Below are positions 38,057-46,749 of a stretch of 64,000 bases of DNA, in pieces. Origin of the DNA: JBGPQJ01 sp963709295 (GTDB taxonomy: Bacteria > Chloroflexota > Anaerolineae > Anaerolineales > Villigracilaceae). The stretch lies in NCBI GenBank assembly GCA_963709295.1, contig CAVPVW010000004.1, forward strand, positions 1 to 64,000. Reading direction: 5' to 3'. The stretch's first letter is position 1. Each line of letters begins with the position of its first letter. The notes under the pieces were generated by a model that made no database searches, was not told the DNA's origin, and saw only the letters and a list, made by a program, of their open reading frames with translations. The position numbers were made by a program, and so were the translations under genes.

Positions 38057-39116
38057 ATGCTGGACATCTTGAAGGAAATCGAAAAAACATTCCGCGAATC
38101 GCTGGAGTCGATCACCGACGAGGCGGCGCTGGAAGCCTGGCGCATCGCGAACCTTGGTAAGAGTTCCCCGTTGATGAAGGCTTTCAGCGGGCTGGGGCAG
38201 CTCTCCAAGGAGGAGCGCCCCGCCGCGGGCCAGATGGCCAACCAGGTCAAGCAGGCGCTCGAGGCGGCGTTCGCTGCGAAATTGGAAAAGATCAAAGCTC
38301 AGGCGCTGGCGAAATCCCTCGAGGAGGAGAAGCTGGATGTGACCCTGCCGGGCCGCCCCTTCCGCCACGGACGCCTGCATCCCGCCACTGCCAACCTGCG
38401 CCGCATCCTGGGCATCCTGGCGGAGATGGGCTTCCAGGTCTATACCTCGCGCGACGTTGAAACGGATGAGATGAATTTCCAGATGCTCAACTTCCCGCCC
38501 TTTCACCCGGCGCGCGAGATGCAGGATTCGTTCTACATCGAGGCGGGTGAGCGCGGCGACAACCCTATCTTATTGCGCACGCATACCTCGCCCGGCCAGA
38601 TCCGCGCCATGCGCGAGTTCGCCGCGCTCAACCCGGATAATCCGCCGCCCGATCCGCATCAGCCTGCCCGGGATGGTCTACCGCTTCGAACAGGTCACCA
38701 CCCGCTCGGAGATGCAGTTCTACCAGGTGGAGGGATTGGCGGTGGGCGAGAACATCACCTTCGGCGACCTGAAGGGCACGCTGCTCGAGTTCGCCCGGCG
38801 CATGTTCGGGCAGAATGCGCGCTACCGCTTCCGCGCCGATCACTTTCCGTTCACCGAGCCGAGCGCGGAATTGGATGTGGAGTGTTATGTCTGCGGCGGG
38901 GACGGTTGTCCGGTCTGCAAGAAATCGGGCTGGCTGGAGGTCCTCGGCTGCGGAATGGTGCATCCGCAGGTGCTGCAGAACGGCGGCTATGACCCGCACC
39001 GTTACAGCGGCTTCGCCTTCGGCATGGGCACGGAACGCCAGCTCATGCTGCGCTACAAGATCACTGACATCCGCAATTTCTGGGGAAACGACATTCGTTT
39101 CCTGGAGCAGTTCTAG
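38057..39116 (+). CDS. pheS: Phenylalanyl-tRNA synthetase alpha subunit, one frameshift
   Basis: About 353 residues. An N-terminal coiled-coil tRNA-binding arm leads to the class II catalytic core: GRPFRHGRLHPA, VYTSRDVETDEMNFQMLNFP (motif 1 region), HPAREMQDSFYIE, LRTHTSPGQIRAM, VYRFEQVTTRSEMQFYQVEG, and GWLEVLGCGMVHPQVLQ with FAFGMGTERQLMLRYKI (motif 3). A Cys-rich insert (CYVCGGDGCPVCKKSG) resembles a zinc-knuckle variant. A surplus C in 38648-38650 breaks the frame; the gene is essential, so this is almost surely a sequence error. Confidence 0.9.
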
Positions 39117-39125
39117 GAGGCCGGT

Positions 39126-41645
39126 ATGAAATTACCCCTTTCCTGGTTGAAAGATTACGTCGATATAAATATTCCCGTCGAGCAAGTTGCGAGTCTTCTG
39201 AGCTCGGCCGGCCTCGAAGTGGAGGACATCCACTATGTCGGTTGGGCCATGCCCGCGGACGGCAGCCACGGCTTCAAGACCAGCGGCATCTCGTGGGACC
39301 GCGAGAAGATCGTCGTGGCGGAAATCCTGGAGGTCGGTCCGCATCCCAACGCCGACCGGCTGACGCTGTGCAAGTTGAACGACGGCCTGCAGGAACATAC
39401 CGTACTGACCGGCGCGCCGAACCTGTTCGAGTTCAAGGGCAAGGGTCCGCTGCCCAAGCCAATCAAGGTGGCCTACGCCAAGGAAGGCGCGACGATCTAC
39501 GATGGTCACGCCGAGGGACTTGCCCTGACCACCCTCAAGCGTGCCAAGATCCGCGGCGTGGAATCCTACTCGATGGCCTGCTCGGAGAAGGAACTGGGCA
39601 TCAGCGAGGATCACGAGGGCATCATCTTCCTGGATGACGATGCGCCGGTCGGCATGCCGCTGGCGGATTACATGGGCGACGCGGTCTTCGAGATCAAGAT
39701 CAACCCCAACATGGCGCGCAACCCCAACGTCCTCGGCATCGCCCGCGAGGTGGCGGCGCTGACCCGTCAGCCGTTGAAAAAGCCCGAGGGTAAATTAAAA
39801 GTTTCAGGCGATTCGATCGAGGGAAAAGTAAAGATCGAGATTACCAACCCCGAGTTGAATCCGCGCTTCACGCTGGCGTTGATTCGCAATGTCCAGCTGA
39901 AGCCGAGTCCCTATTCGGTGCAGCGCCGCTTGAAGCTGGCCGGCATGCGTCCGATCAACAACGTCGTCGATGCGACCAACTACACCATGTTCGAGATCGG
40001 CGAGCCGCTGCACGCCTTCGATTACGACGTGCTGGTGACGCGCGCCAACGGCAAACCGGTGAAGATCATCACCCGCAACGCCGCGGCCGGCGAAAAGCTG
40101 ACCACGCTCGACGGCGTGGAACGCACGCTGACCGCCTCCAATGTGCTGGTGTGCGATGAGAAAGGCTCGCTCTCGCTGGCCGGCGTGATGGGCGGTCAGG
40201 AAAGCGAAGTGTCCGACAAGACCGTCAACATCCTGCTCGAGGCGGCAGCCTGGAACTTCATCAATATCCGCAAGACCGCCACGCAGCATGCGCTGCCGTC
40301 GGAGGCCTCCTACCGCTTCTCGCGCGGGGTGCATCCGGATCTGGCGATGGAGGGATTGAAGCGCTGCCTGTATTGGATGGCTGAGTGGAGCGGCGGTGCG
40401 GTCGCTCCCGGCATCGTGGACAACTATCCGCTGCCGCCGAAGCAGCCGGTGGTTGACATTACCGAGTTGGAAATAAGGCGCGCACTGGGCATGGAAATTC
40501 CCCTCGCCGAGGTCAAGGAATTGCTCGAGCGGCTTGAGTTCACCTGTGTAATAAAGAAGGACCATTTGCTGGTCACCGCGCCTCCCATCCGTATGGACAT
40601 CGGCGAGGGGCTGACGGGCGTGGCGGATGTGATGGAGGAGATCGCACGTATCTACGGCTACAACCGCATCCCCGAAACGCGCATGGCTGATCCGCTGCCG
40701 CCGCAGCGCGGCAACCCTTCTTATGAACGCGAGGAGCATGTTCGCGATATCATGGTGTCGCTTGGCCTGAACGAGGTCATCACCCACCGCATGACGCGCA
40801 TCGAGGCTGAGAACCGCCTGCTTCCAAAGGGAACCGAATCCAACCTGGAGTACGTGCGCCTGGTCAACCCGATCGCGCCGGAATATGCCGTCATGCGCCG
40901 CAGCGTGCTCGCGTCGGTGCTGGAGGTGGTCGAGCGCAACGCGCGCCTGCGCGAGAGCCTGGCCTTCTTTGAGATCGGGCAGGTCTTCATCCCGCAGGGC
41001 GAGGAATTACCTCTCGAGCCGCGACGGCTGGCGTTCGCCCTTACCGGCCGCCGTTATGAGTCCGCGTGGGATTCCAAGCTGGGGATCAAGGTGGATTTCT
41101 ATGACCTGAAGGGGATCGTCGAAGCGCTGATGGCAGCCTTGCACCTGGACGTCACCTACGTCCCGGCGGAACACCCGTCCTTCCACCCCGGAAAATGCGC
41201 GGCGGTCATGCTGGAGGCAACGCCCCTGGGCGTGTTCGGCGAACTGCACCCGGCGGTGCAGGCCAACTATGATTTCGTCTCGCCCGTTCTGGCTGCTGAC
41301 TTCGACCTGGAGGCCGTCCTGGCTTCCATCCCGGTGGGTTTCGACAGCCGCCCGGTGCCCGAGTTCCCGCCCGTGCTGGAGGATATCGCCGTGATCGTGG
41401 ATGAGGCCCTGCCCGCCGACCGCGTGGAGACGCTCATCCGCCAGACCGGCGGCAAAACGCTTGCCGATGTGCGGCTGTTCGATGTCTATCGCGGCGACCA
41501 GATCGGTGCAGGCAAGAAGAGTCTTGCCTACAGCCTGACGTATCAATCGTTTGACAAGACTCTCACCGACGCGGATGCCGCCCAGGTGCGCAACAAGATC
41601 GTCAAACGCCTGGAGCAGGAGTTCGGCGCCAGGCTGCGAAGTTAG
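39126..41645 (+). CDS. pheT: Phenylalanyl-tRNA synthetase beta subunit
   Basis: 839 residues. N-terminal MKLPLSWLKDYVDI, an OB/tRNA-binding domain (VGPHPNADRLTLCKL), B3/B4 editing region (RPINNVVDATNYTMFEIGEP LHAFD), B5 domain (RRALGMEIPLAEVKELLERL; APPIRMDIGEGLTGVADVME), catalytic-like core and C-terminal ferredoxin-like anticodon domain (FPPVLEDIAVIVDEALPADR, GKKSLAYSLTYQSFDKTLTD). It partners PheS in an alpha2-beta2 enzyme. GGAGG precedes the start, nine bases after the pheS stop. Confidence 0.95.
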   Translation: MKLPLSWLKDYVDINIPVEQVASLLSSAGLEVEDIHYVGWAMPADGSHGFKTSGISWDREKIVVAEILEVGPHPNADRLTLCKLNDGLQEHTVLTGAPNLFEFKGKGPLPKPIKVAYAKEGATIYDGHAEGLALTTLKRAKIRGVESYSMACSEKELGISEDHEGIIFLDDDAPVGMPLADYMGDAVFEIKINPNMARNPNVLGIAREVAALTRQPLKKPEGKLKVSGDSIEGKVKIEITNPELNPRFTLALIRNVQLKPSPYSVQRRLKLAGMRPINNVVDATNYTMFEIGEPLHAFDYDVLVTRANGKPVKIITRNAAAGEKLTTLDGVERTLTASNVLVCDEKGSLSLAGVMGGQESEVSDKTVNILLEAAAWNFINIRKTATQHALPSEASYRFSRGVHPDLAMEGLKRCLYWMAEWSGGAVAPGIVDNYPLPPKQPVVDITELEIRRALGMEIPLAEVKELLERLEFTCVIKKDHLLVTAPPIRMDIGEGLTGVADVMEEIARIYGYNRIPETRMADPLPPQRGNPSYEREEHVRDIMVSLGLNEVITHRMTRIEAENRLLPKGTESNLEYVRLVNPIAPEYAVMRRSVLASVLEVVERNARLRESLAFFEIGQVFIPQGEELPLEPRRLAFALTGRRYESAWDSKLGIKVDFYDLKGIVEALMAALHLDVTYVPAEHPSFHPGKCAAVMLEATPLGVFGELHPAVQANYDFVSPVLAADFDLEAVLASIPVGFDSRPVPEFPPVLEDIAVIVDEALPADRVETLIRQTGGKTLADVRLFDVYRGDQIGAGKKSLAYSLTYQSFDKTLTDADAAQVRNKIVKRLEQEFGARLRS

Positions 41646-41711
41646 CCGTTGTTTTTCGCCTTGTAACGCTGTATACTGGTGAAAATAAAAAACGCCTAAA
41701 GGAGAAGAGAT

Positions 41712-41993
41712 ATGAACCGAAATGTCGGCATTGCTGTAACAATCATTACCGTATTGTGCTGCGCCTGCCCGGGGCTGTTCATGTGCGTGCTTGGCGGGTT
41801 GATCGGCGCGGGTGTGCCGCTCACGACCACGCTTAACGATGTGAGCACCTCACAGACCCTGCCTGGGTCCTATGGCTTCGGCCTGATCTGTCTGTCGATC
41901 ATCCTGATCCTGATCCCAATTATTGTCGGGTTCGTTACCTTGCGCAAGAAACCCGTTGTGGAGAATGAATCAGTCGTTGTTCCGCCCCCCTAA
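41712..41993 (+). CDS. Small two-helix membrane protein, unknown
   Basis: 93 residues. Helix 1 (about 5-30) contains a Cys cluster CCACPGLFMC; helix 2 (about 58-80) is FGLICLSIILILIPIIVGFV. The ribosome site AAAGGAGAAGAG is strong, and a terminator follows the stop. No family recognised. Confidence 0.65.
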   Translation: MNRNVGIAVTIITVLCCACPGLFMCVLGGLIGAGVPLTTTLNDVSTSQTLPGSYGFGLICLSIILILIPIIVGFVTLRKKPVVENESVVVPPP

Positions 41994-42015
41994 AGCGAGA
42001 CAGAGTTCCCTGAAT

Positions 42016-42053
42016 AAAAAACCAACCCCGAGAATTTTCGGGGTTGGTTTTTT
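42016..42053. terminator. Bidirectional rho-independent terminator
   Basis: AAAAAACCAACCCCGA, 6-nt loop, TCGGGGTTGGTTTTTT. It serves both the 41712 gene and the convergent aldo/keto reductase, whose stop lies two bases away. Confidence 0.95.
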
Positions 42054-42054
42054 A

Positions 42055-43020
42055 TTAATCTTCATCCGGGTAGTTACCCAGTATCCTTTCAATTCGCTCC
42101 AGGACCGGGTCGGTTAGTTTCTCAAGCGCTTCACTGGCGTCCAGGTTGTCGTGCAGTTGGTCGCTGTTCGTTGCGCCCGTGACGACGCTGCTCACTTCCT
42201 TGCGGCGCAGCAGCCAGGCGATGGCCAGCTGCGCCGTGCTGACGTGCAGGTCCTCCGCCACCTGGCTCAACTGTCGGACAACGGCGATGCGCTCGTCGGT
42301 GATTCGGTCGCGCACCCAGCCCATGCTGTCGAGCGAGGCCCGGCTGCCTTCCGGGATGCCCTGGTTGTATTTGCCGCTCAGGATGCCGTAATAAAGAGGG
42401 CTCCAGGTGGTCAGGCCCAGCCCGTGGTCGCGGCACAAAGACACAAGCTCCACCTCCACCCGCTTGCGGTGGAACATGTTGTACTGCGGCTGTTCCACAA
42501 TGGGAGCGATAAGATGGTGCTGCGCGGCGAGTCCCATGGCTTCGCTGATCTGCCAGGCGCGCCATTCCGAGGTGCCCCAATACAGGACCTTGCCCTGACG
42601 GACAAGTGAGTCCATGGTGAAAACGATCTCGTCCACCGGCGTATCGGGATCGAAGCGGTGACAGAAATACAGGTCGAGGTAGTCGGTGCCCAACCGCTTC
42701 AACGAGGCGTGAATGGATTCGGTGATGTGCTTGCGCGACAATCCGCGCCCGTTGGGTCCCGGCATGGTCGGCCAAAAGACCTTGCTCGAAAGCACCAGCG
42801 CCTCGCGCGGCAGGTCTTTGATGGCTTTTCCCATCACCTCCTCCGATTCGCCGTTGGCATAGATATCGGCATTGTCGAAGAAGTTGATGCCTTCGTCGTA
42901 CGCGTCGTGCAGGATCTCACTGGCGGCGGCTTGGTCGATCTGCGCGCCGAAGGTCACCCACGAGCCGAGTGAGATCTCGCTGACTTTTAATCCGGAACGT
43001 CCCAGGCGGCGGTAGTGCAT
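42055..43020 (-). CDS. Aldo/keto reductase
   Basis: 321 residues of the AKR TIM barrel, close to the Kv-beta/YghZ-like group: MHYRRLGRSGLKVSEISLGS, catalytic Asp/Tyr in FFDNADIYANGESEEVMGKA, Lys in VLSSKVF, His in YLDLYFCHRFDPDTPVDE, and the NADPH-binding tail AWLLRRKEVSSVVTGATNSD. It starts two bases after the kamA stop and is thus in the same transcript, so it may act on a product linked to amino-acid metabolism. Substrate not predictable. Confidence 0.9.
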   Translation of the reverse strand: MHYRRLGRSGLKVSEISLGSWVTFGAQIDQAAASEILHDAYDEGINFFDNADIYANGESEEVMGKAIKDLPREALVLSSKVFWPTMPGPNGRGLSRKHITESIHASLKRLGTDYLDLYFCHRFDPDTPVDEIVFTMDSLVRQGKVLYWGTSEWRAWQISEAMGLAAQHHLIAPIVEQPQYNMFHRKRVEVELVSLCRDHGLGLTTWSPLYYGILSGKYNQGIPEGSRASLDSMGWVRDRITDERIAVVRQLSQVAEDLHVSTAQLAIAWLLRRKEVSSVVTGATNSDQLHDNLDASEALEKLTDPVLERIERILGNYPDED

Positions 43021-43022
43021 GG

Positions 43023-44393
43023 TTACTCCTTTTTATCTGGCGGAGGTTCTCCTGAACCGATGCCGAGCGGCTGCCACTTTTTCTCGTCCTTCAAGCGGTG
43101 CTGGACACCGTCACGGTTGTGAAGCTGGTCGAAGTTCTCGGGCTTGATGAACATCTGCTCGCCGTCGAGCAGGCCGGTGATGCCGGTCTGGCCCGGCTCC
43201 GGGCGCTTGTTCTGGCAGAACTTGCAGGTCTTGGGGTCGTGCAGCGCATATTCGGTGGGCTCCTCGTAGGTGGTGATGAGGCCTTCGTAGTTGCGCACAA
43301 TCATCTTGTGGTCGGACATGCTCATCAGGTAATTGGGCATGACGGGGATCTTGCCGCCGCCGCCGGGTCCGTCGATGATGTACTGCGGAACGGCATACCC
43401 GGAGGTATGCCCGCGCAGCCCCTCCATGATCTCAAGTCCCTTGGCCACCGGCGTGCGGAAGTGGCCCGCGCCTTCGACCAGGTCGCATTGGTAAAGGTAG
43501 TAAGGCCGCACACGGATGCGCACCAGTTTCTGCACCAGTTCGCGCTGCAGGTGGACGCAGTCGTTCACGCCGGCCAGCAGCACCGACTGGTTGCCCAGCG
43601 GGATGCCGGCGCGGGTCAGGCGGTCGCAGGCCTGCTCGAGCTCGAGGCTGATCTCGTTCGGGTGGTTGACGTGGATGTTGAGCCACAGCGGGTGGAATTT
43701 GGCCAGCATGTCGCACAGTTCCTGCGTCACACGCATGGGCATGAAGACGGGCACACGCGAGCCGATGCGCACGATCTCGATGTGGGGAATCTCGCGCAGG
43801 CGGGTGAGAATTTCTTCGAGAATCTTGGGCGCCAGCACCAGCGGGTCGCCGCCCGAGAGCAGCACGTCGCGCACCTGGGGAGTCCGTTTGAGGTACTCGA
43901 TCTGCTGCTCGAACTCGGCGCGCGAGAAGGTGGCGGTCGGGTCGCCGACGATGCGCGAGCGGGTGCAGTAGCGGCAGTAGGAGGCGCACTGCGTGGTGAC
44001 CAGCATCAGCACCCGGTCCGGGTAGCGGTGGACCAGGCCGGGTACGGGCGAGTGGCGGTCCTCGGCGAGCGAGTCCTCCATCATAGCCGTAAATGCCTGC
44101 ATCTCCTCCGAGAGGGGGATGATCTGCTTGCGGGTGGGGTCGTTCGGGTCGTCAGGGTCGATCAGCGAGATGAAGTAAGGGGTCACGTCCACGCGAAACA
44201 GGCCGGTGGACTGCAGAGCTTTGCGCTCACTCTCCGTGAGAGGGAGCACTTTCTCGATTTCTTCAACATTGTTCAGCCGATTGCTTAATTGCCAGCGCCA
44301 GTCGTTCCATTTTTCATCGGGAACGTCCTTGTAAATGGCGGCGCGTTTGGAAACAAAAGGGGTGGGCATGGATTCCTCCGGGGTATGACTCAA
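43023..44393 (-). CDS. kamA: KamA-type radical SAM aminomutase (lysine 2,3-aminomutase family)
   Basis: 456 residues. Radical SAM cluster motif CASYCRYC near residue 135, then SGGDPLVLAPKILEEILTRL, VRIGSRVPVFMPMRVTQELC, HVNHPNEIS and PLGNQSVLLAGVND. The PLP lysine lies in a GGGGKIPVMPNYL block near residue 335. C-terminal CKFCQNKRPEPGQTG carries extra Cys residues. The family interconverts alpha- and beta-amino acids; lysine is the usual substrate, but glutamate or other amino acids are possible. No partner N-acetyltransferase (ablB) is adjacent. The ribosome site is GGAGGA. Confidence 0.85.
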   Translation of the reverse strand: MSHTPEESMPTPFVSKRAAIYKDVPDEKWNDWRWQLSNRLNNVEEIEKVLPLTESERKALQSTGLFRVDVTPYFISLIDPDDPNDPTRKQIIPLSEEMQAFTAMMEDSLAEDRHSPVPGLVHRYPDRVLMLVTTQCASYCRYCTRSRIVGDPTATFSRAEFEQQIEYLKRTPQVRDVLLSGGDPLVLAPKILEEILTRLREIPHIEIVRIGSRVPVFMPMRVTQELCDMLAKFHPLWLNIHVNHPNEISLELEQACDRLTRAGIPLGNQSVLLAGVNDCVHLQRELVQKLVRIRVRPYYLYQCDLVEGAGHFRTPVAKGLEIMEGLRGHTSGYAVPQYIIDGPGGGGKIPVMPNYLMSMSDHKMIVRNYEGLITTYEEPTEYALHDPKTCKFCQNKRPEPGQTGITGLLDGEQMFIKPENFDQLHNRDGVQHRLKDEKKWQPLGIGSGEPPPDKKE

Positions 44394-44414
44394 GAAACGG
44401 ATAAAGTAGGTTGG

Positions 44415-44516
44415 TCACGGTAAGAATGTGGAGGAAGCCGCAGGGGGGTCGTGATCCGGGCGGTAGAAGCCCCCGTAGTAGGGGGACAGGCTGGCCGTGT
44501 AAAGGGAGAACGTCAT
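44415..44516 (-). CDS. Possible 33-residue leader ORF before kamA
   Basis: An ATG only 10 bases after the kamA -10 box opens a 33-codon frame with several Tyr, Pro and Ser codons (SLSPYYGGFYRPDHDPP). It has no ribosome site and could be leaderless, or chance. It is offered only as a candidate for attenuation control. No riboswitch is recognised in this 130-nt leader. Confidence 0.2.
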   Translation of the reverse strand: MTFSLYTASLSPYYGGFYRPDHDPPAASSTFLP

Positions 44517-44525
44517 CACAGGATT

Positions 44526-44554
44526 ATTGTACGGGGAATGAGGGGCAAGGTCAA
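44526..44554 (-). promoter_or_regulatory. Promoter of kamA
   Basis: On the minus strand TTGACC, 17 bp and TACAAT, about 130 bases upstream of the kamA start. Confidence 0.7.
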
Positions 44555-44617
44555 TCACCAGTTGACATACGAGATGATTTCAGGTTTTGGCAGCCTGGCG
44601 CGAGGGGATTTTGGCGC

Positions 44618-45294
44618 TCAGGCCTGCCTGCCCTGGCGGGATAGCTCCTCCAGGCGGGACCGGTCGTGGACGGTAAATTCGGTGCGGGTGATGTCGATCA
44701 ACCCGTCGCTGGCGAAGCGGTGCAGGAAACGGCAGACCACCTCGCGGGTGGTGCCGACGCGAGCAGCCATCTCGTCCAGGGTCAGGTCGCGGGCGACAGG
44801 CCCTTTTTCCTCGGGGGATAATTCCACCAGCAGGTGCGCGAGCCGTCCCGCCACCGGGTGAAAAGCGAGCTTTTCGACGATTTCACTGGCAAGCTGCACC
44901 CGCTGGATCATCAGGCAGGACAATTTCCAGGACAACTGCCCATTGCTCATAAAAAATGGCAATAGTGTCGCGCGCGGCCAGCGCAGAAGTTTTGTATTCT
45001 CAGCGGCCTGAAGCGAGGCGGGCATGGGTGCTTCAGGGATGAAAAAGGCCAGTCCCCAGAACACTTCCCCGGTATGGAACGTGGTGAGAATGAGGCTTCG
45101 CCCTTCGTAGGATTCTTTAATGCGGTCACATGACCATCGGCCACAATGAAGAAGTAAGGCCAGATATCGCCATGATGAACGATCCATTCACCTGCAGAGT
45201 ATTGGCAACCCTCCGCGCTTTCCTCCAGCGAACGGATTTCCCGAGGAGCGAGGTCGGTAAAAATGCTATTCTTTAAGTCGATGGTTCTATCCAT
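44618..45294 (-). CDS. Crp/Fnr family transcription regulator, one frameshift
   Basis: About 225 residues. The cNMP-type beta-roll sensor domain has YSAGEWIVHHGD and FHTGEVFWGLAFF. A long dimer helix (SWKLSCLMIQRVQLASEIVE) leads to a Crp-type HTH at about 165-215 (RDLTLDEMAARVGTTREVV and CRFLHRFASDGLI). The frame changes near 45120. The N-terminal Cys cluster of FNR is absent, so it is more like the DNR/NnrR or heme/other-ligand members than an Fe-S FNR. It diverges from the membrane-protein cluster and is the natural candidate to bind the boxes at 45346 and 46632. Confidence 0.85.
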
Positions 45295-45345
45295 TCGCAG
45301 CGCCTCTCTTCTGTCAGAATCATCCCTTTGAATTCTATACTGGAT

Positions 45346-45387
45346 TTGCCTTAAGTCAAAGACATCTACTCCTGGTTGTGCTAAATT
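45346..45387 (+). promoter_or_regulatory. FNR/DNR-like box and class II promoter 1
   Basis: Palindrome TTGCCTTAAGTCAA (45346-45359) is centred 29.5 bp before TAAATT (45382-45387). This is the geometry of an activator site centred at -41.5. A flanking TTGTG...TTCACA surrounds the -10. The same layout recurs at 46632. Confidence 0.7.
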
Positions 45388-45417
45388 TCACATTAGAGTT
45401 CACATTGAGGATGCTCC

Positions 45418-45819
45418 ATGCAAAGAACCCTTTTTATGACCCTGCTCCTGCCTGTGCTGCTTTTGTCCTCCTGTGCTGAGAAGCGAACCTGTCCCACACC
45501 CGGAGAAGACAAGCAATACCTGTCTCAGGATGATTTGATCTCCCTGCAGCCTCCTGCTGAAGTAGCGCCAACTGAAGTGAGCATCAAGGGGGTAACCATG
45601 TTGGTGGATCAAGTCGTCACGGGTCCGCTGTGCAATGACCGGTGGAAGGGGACGATCTACGTTGGCTGTGATGTTCAGGTGATGGGGTGGGAAGAAACCC
45701 CGCTTTTTCTGAAAAATTGCGACCTTTCGATTGAACCAGGCACGGTGGTTTATGTTGCCTACCATAACGACGAGCCGTATTACAACGGCTGCTCCTGCCA
45801 CACGGGGGAATTGCCGTAA
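45418..45819 (+). CDS. Cys-rich lipoprotein, unknown
   Basis: 133 residues. Signal peptide ending LLLSSCAEKR with lipobox Cys near residue 20. The mature domain has Cys at TCPTPG, PLCNDRW, YVGCDVQV, LKNCDLS and a terminal NGCSCHTGELP, enough for two disulfides or a metal site. It is the first gene after the FNR/DNR-like promoter and 24 bases ahead of a polytopic membrane protein. No known family; the CxCH end is not a heme c motif. Confidence 0.65.
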   Translation: MQRTLFMTLLLPVLLLSSCAEKRTCPTPGEDKQYLSQDDLISLQPPAEVAPTEVSIKGVTMLVDQVVTGPLCNDRWKGTIYVGCDVQVMGWEETPLFLKNCDLSIEPGTVVYVAYHNDEPYYNGCSCHTGELP

Positions 45820-45843
45820 ATTCTAATCACAAGGAGATTGAGC

Positions 45844-46617
45844 ATGAAAGATAAATCTGTGTACGGAGGAATCCTCGCCACCGTCAGTGCCCTGATGGGA
45901 ATTGTGGGATTTTTCTATTTGTTCCTGCAATGGTACCAGATCGGCATGGGTGCGGAATCGGCCGAGCCCGGCTGCGAGATCCTGTTGAAATATATTCATC
46001 CCCTGCTGACGGACGTGGGACTCTTTGCCGGGATCCTGTTTGCAGTGAGCGCCTATGGATTCTTCACCAAAAAGGATTGGGCTTTCTTCCTGTCCGTGGT
46101 CGGCATCGTCCTGGCTTTGCTGGCGAGCTGGTTCATCAACGTACCCTACATGGCTGCGGATCTACCTCCTGTTTACTTCCCGCTCTTCTGGCCGTACCTG
46201 CTCATCTACTTCCTGCTGTTGAGAGGTGTGGGAGGTGTCTCCTGGAGCCGGACCTTGTTTGCCCTGCTGACCGGCGTTGCGTACATTTTCTGCTTCATGA
46301 ACGGCGTCTCGAGCACCAGCCGCATTATCACGCACGGCGCGCCGATTTTCGTTCTGGTACAACGCCTTCATTTTGTGGCAATGATGGGTTGGGCCGTGGT
46401 CACGGTGGGATTGATCATCCGCCCCAGAAGTTGGATGCGTGTCGTGGGGCTGGTCAGCGGCACGACCGAGCTTGTGGTAGGAATCCCGCTGGCTTATGCG
46501 ACCGCGCAGCAGCTTGGGCGCTTCTCCCTTTTTGCCCTGGCTCCGATCGCCTGCCTGATTCTCGTGGTCATCCTGGTCTGGCCGGGGCTTTGGGAACGCT
46601 GGACAGGAAGCTCGTGA
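45844..46617 (+). CDS. Polytopic membrane protein of the His-rich cluster
   Basis: 257 residues with seven to eight membrane helices. Conserved-looking membrane His residues occur in KYIHPLLTDVG, RIITHGAPIFVL and VQRLHFVAMMGWAVVTVGL, so heme or metal binding is possible. It starts at ATG 45844 after AAGGAG. It lies between the lipoprotein and the second promoter of the cluster. I do not recognise the family. It could be an accessory or partner subunit of the 46750 protein. Confidence 0.6.
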   Translation: MKDKSVYGGILATVSALMGIVGFFYLFLQWYQIGMGAESAEPGCEILLKYIHPLLTDVGLFAGILFAVSAYGFFTKKDWAFFLSVVGIVLALLASWFINVPYMAADLPPVYFPLFWPYLLIYFLLLRGVGGVSWSRTLFALLTGVAYIFCFMNGVSSTSRIITHGAPIFVLVQRLHFVAMMGWAVVTVGLIIRPRSWMRVVGLVSGTTELVVGIPLAYATAQQLGRFSLFALAPIACLILVVILVWPGLWERWTGSS

Positions 46618-46631
46618 GAAATGTTCAGGAT

Positions 46632-46673
46632 ATGACTTAAATCACATCAAGATCGGAATTCTTGTGTAATAAT
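46632..46673 (+). promoter_or_regulatory. FNR/DNR-like box and class II promoter 2
   Basis: ATGACTTAAATCAC (46632-46645) is centred 29.5 bp before AATAAT (46668-46673), the same distance as in promoter 1. A TTGTG...TTCACAA palindrome again surrounds the -10, with an identical 16-bp gap from the first box. Confidence 0.7.
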
Positions 46674-46749
46674 TCACAAGGGCGAACTGGCCGGGAATTC
46701 CCCGGCTTGTTTGCAACACGATAAATTTTTATCCGTGGAAGGAGTCTCC

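Noticed and set aside
44394..44525. Lysine riboswitch in the kamA leader
   Set aside because: None of the conserved lysine-aptamer blocks could be found; only a small CCCCC/GGGGG hairpin is present.
45376..45393. TTGTG...TTCACA palindrome read as a CRP site
   Set aside because: It surrounds the -10 element in both promoters, where an activator could not sit; the upstream TTG-N8-CAA box has the right distance. Kept only as part of the bipartite motif.
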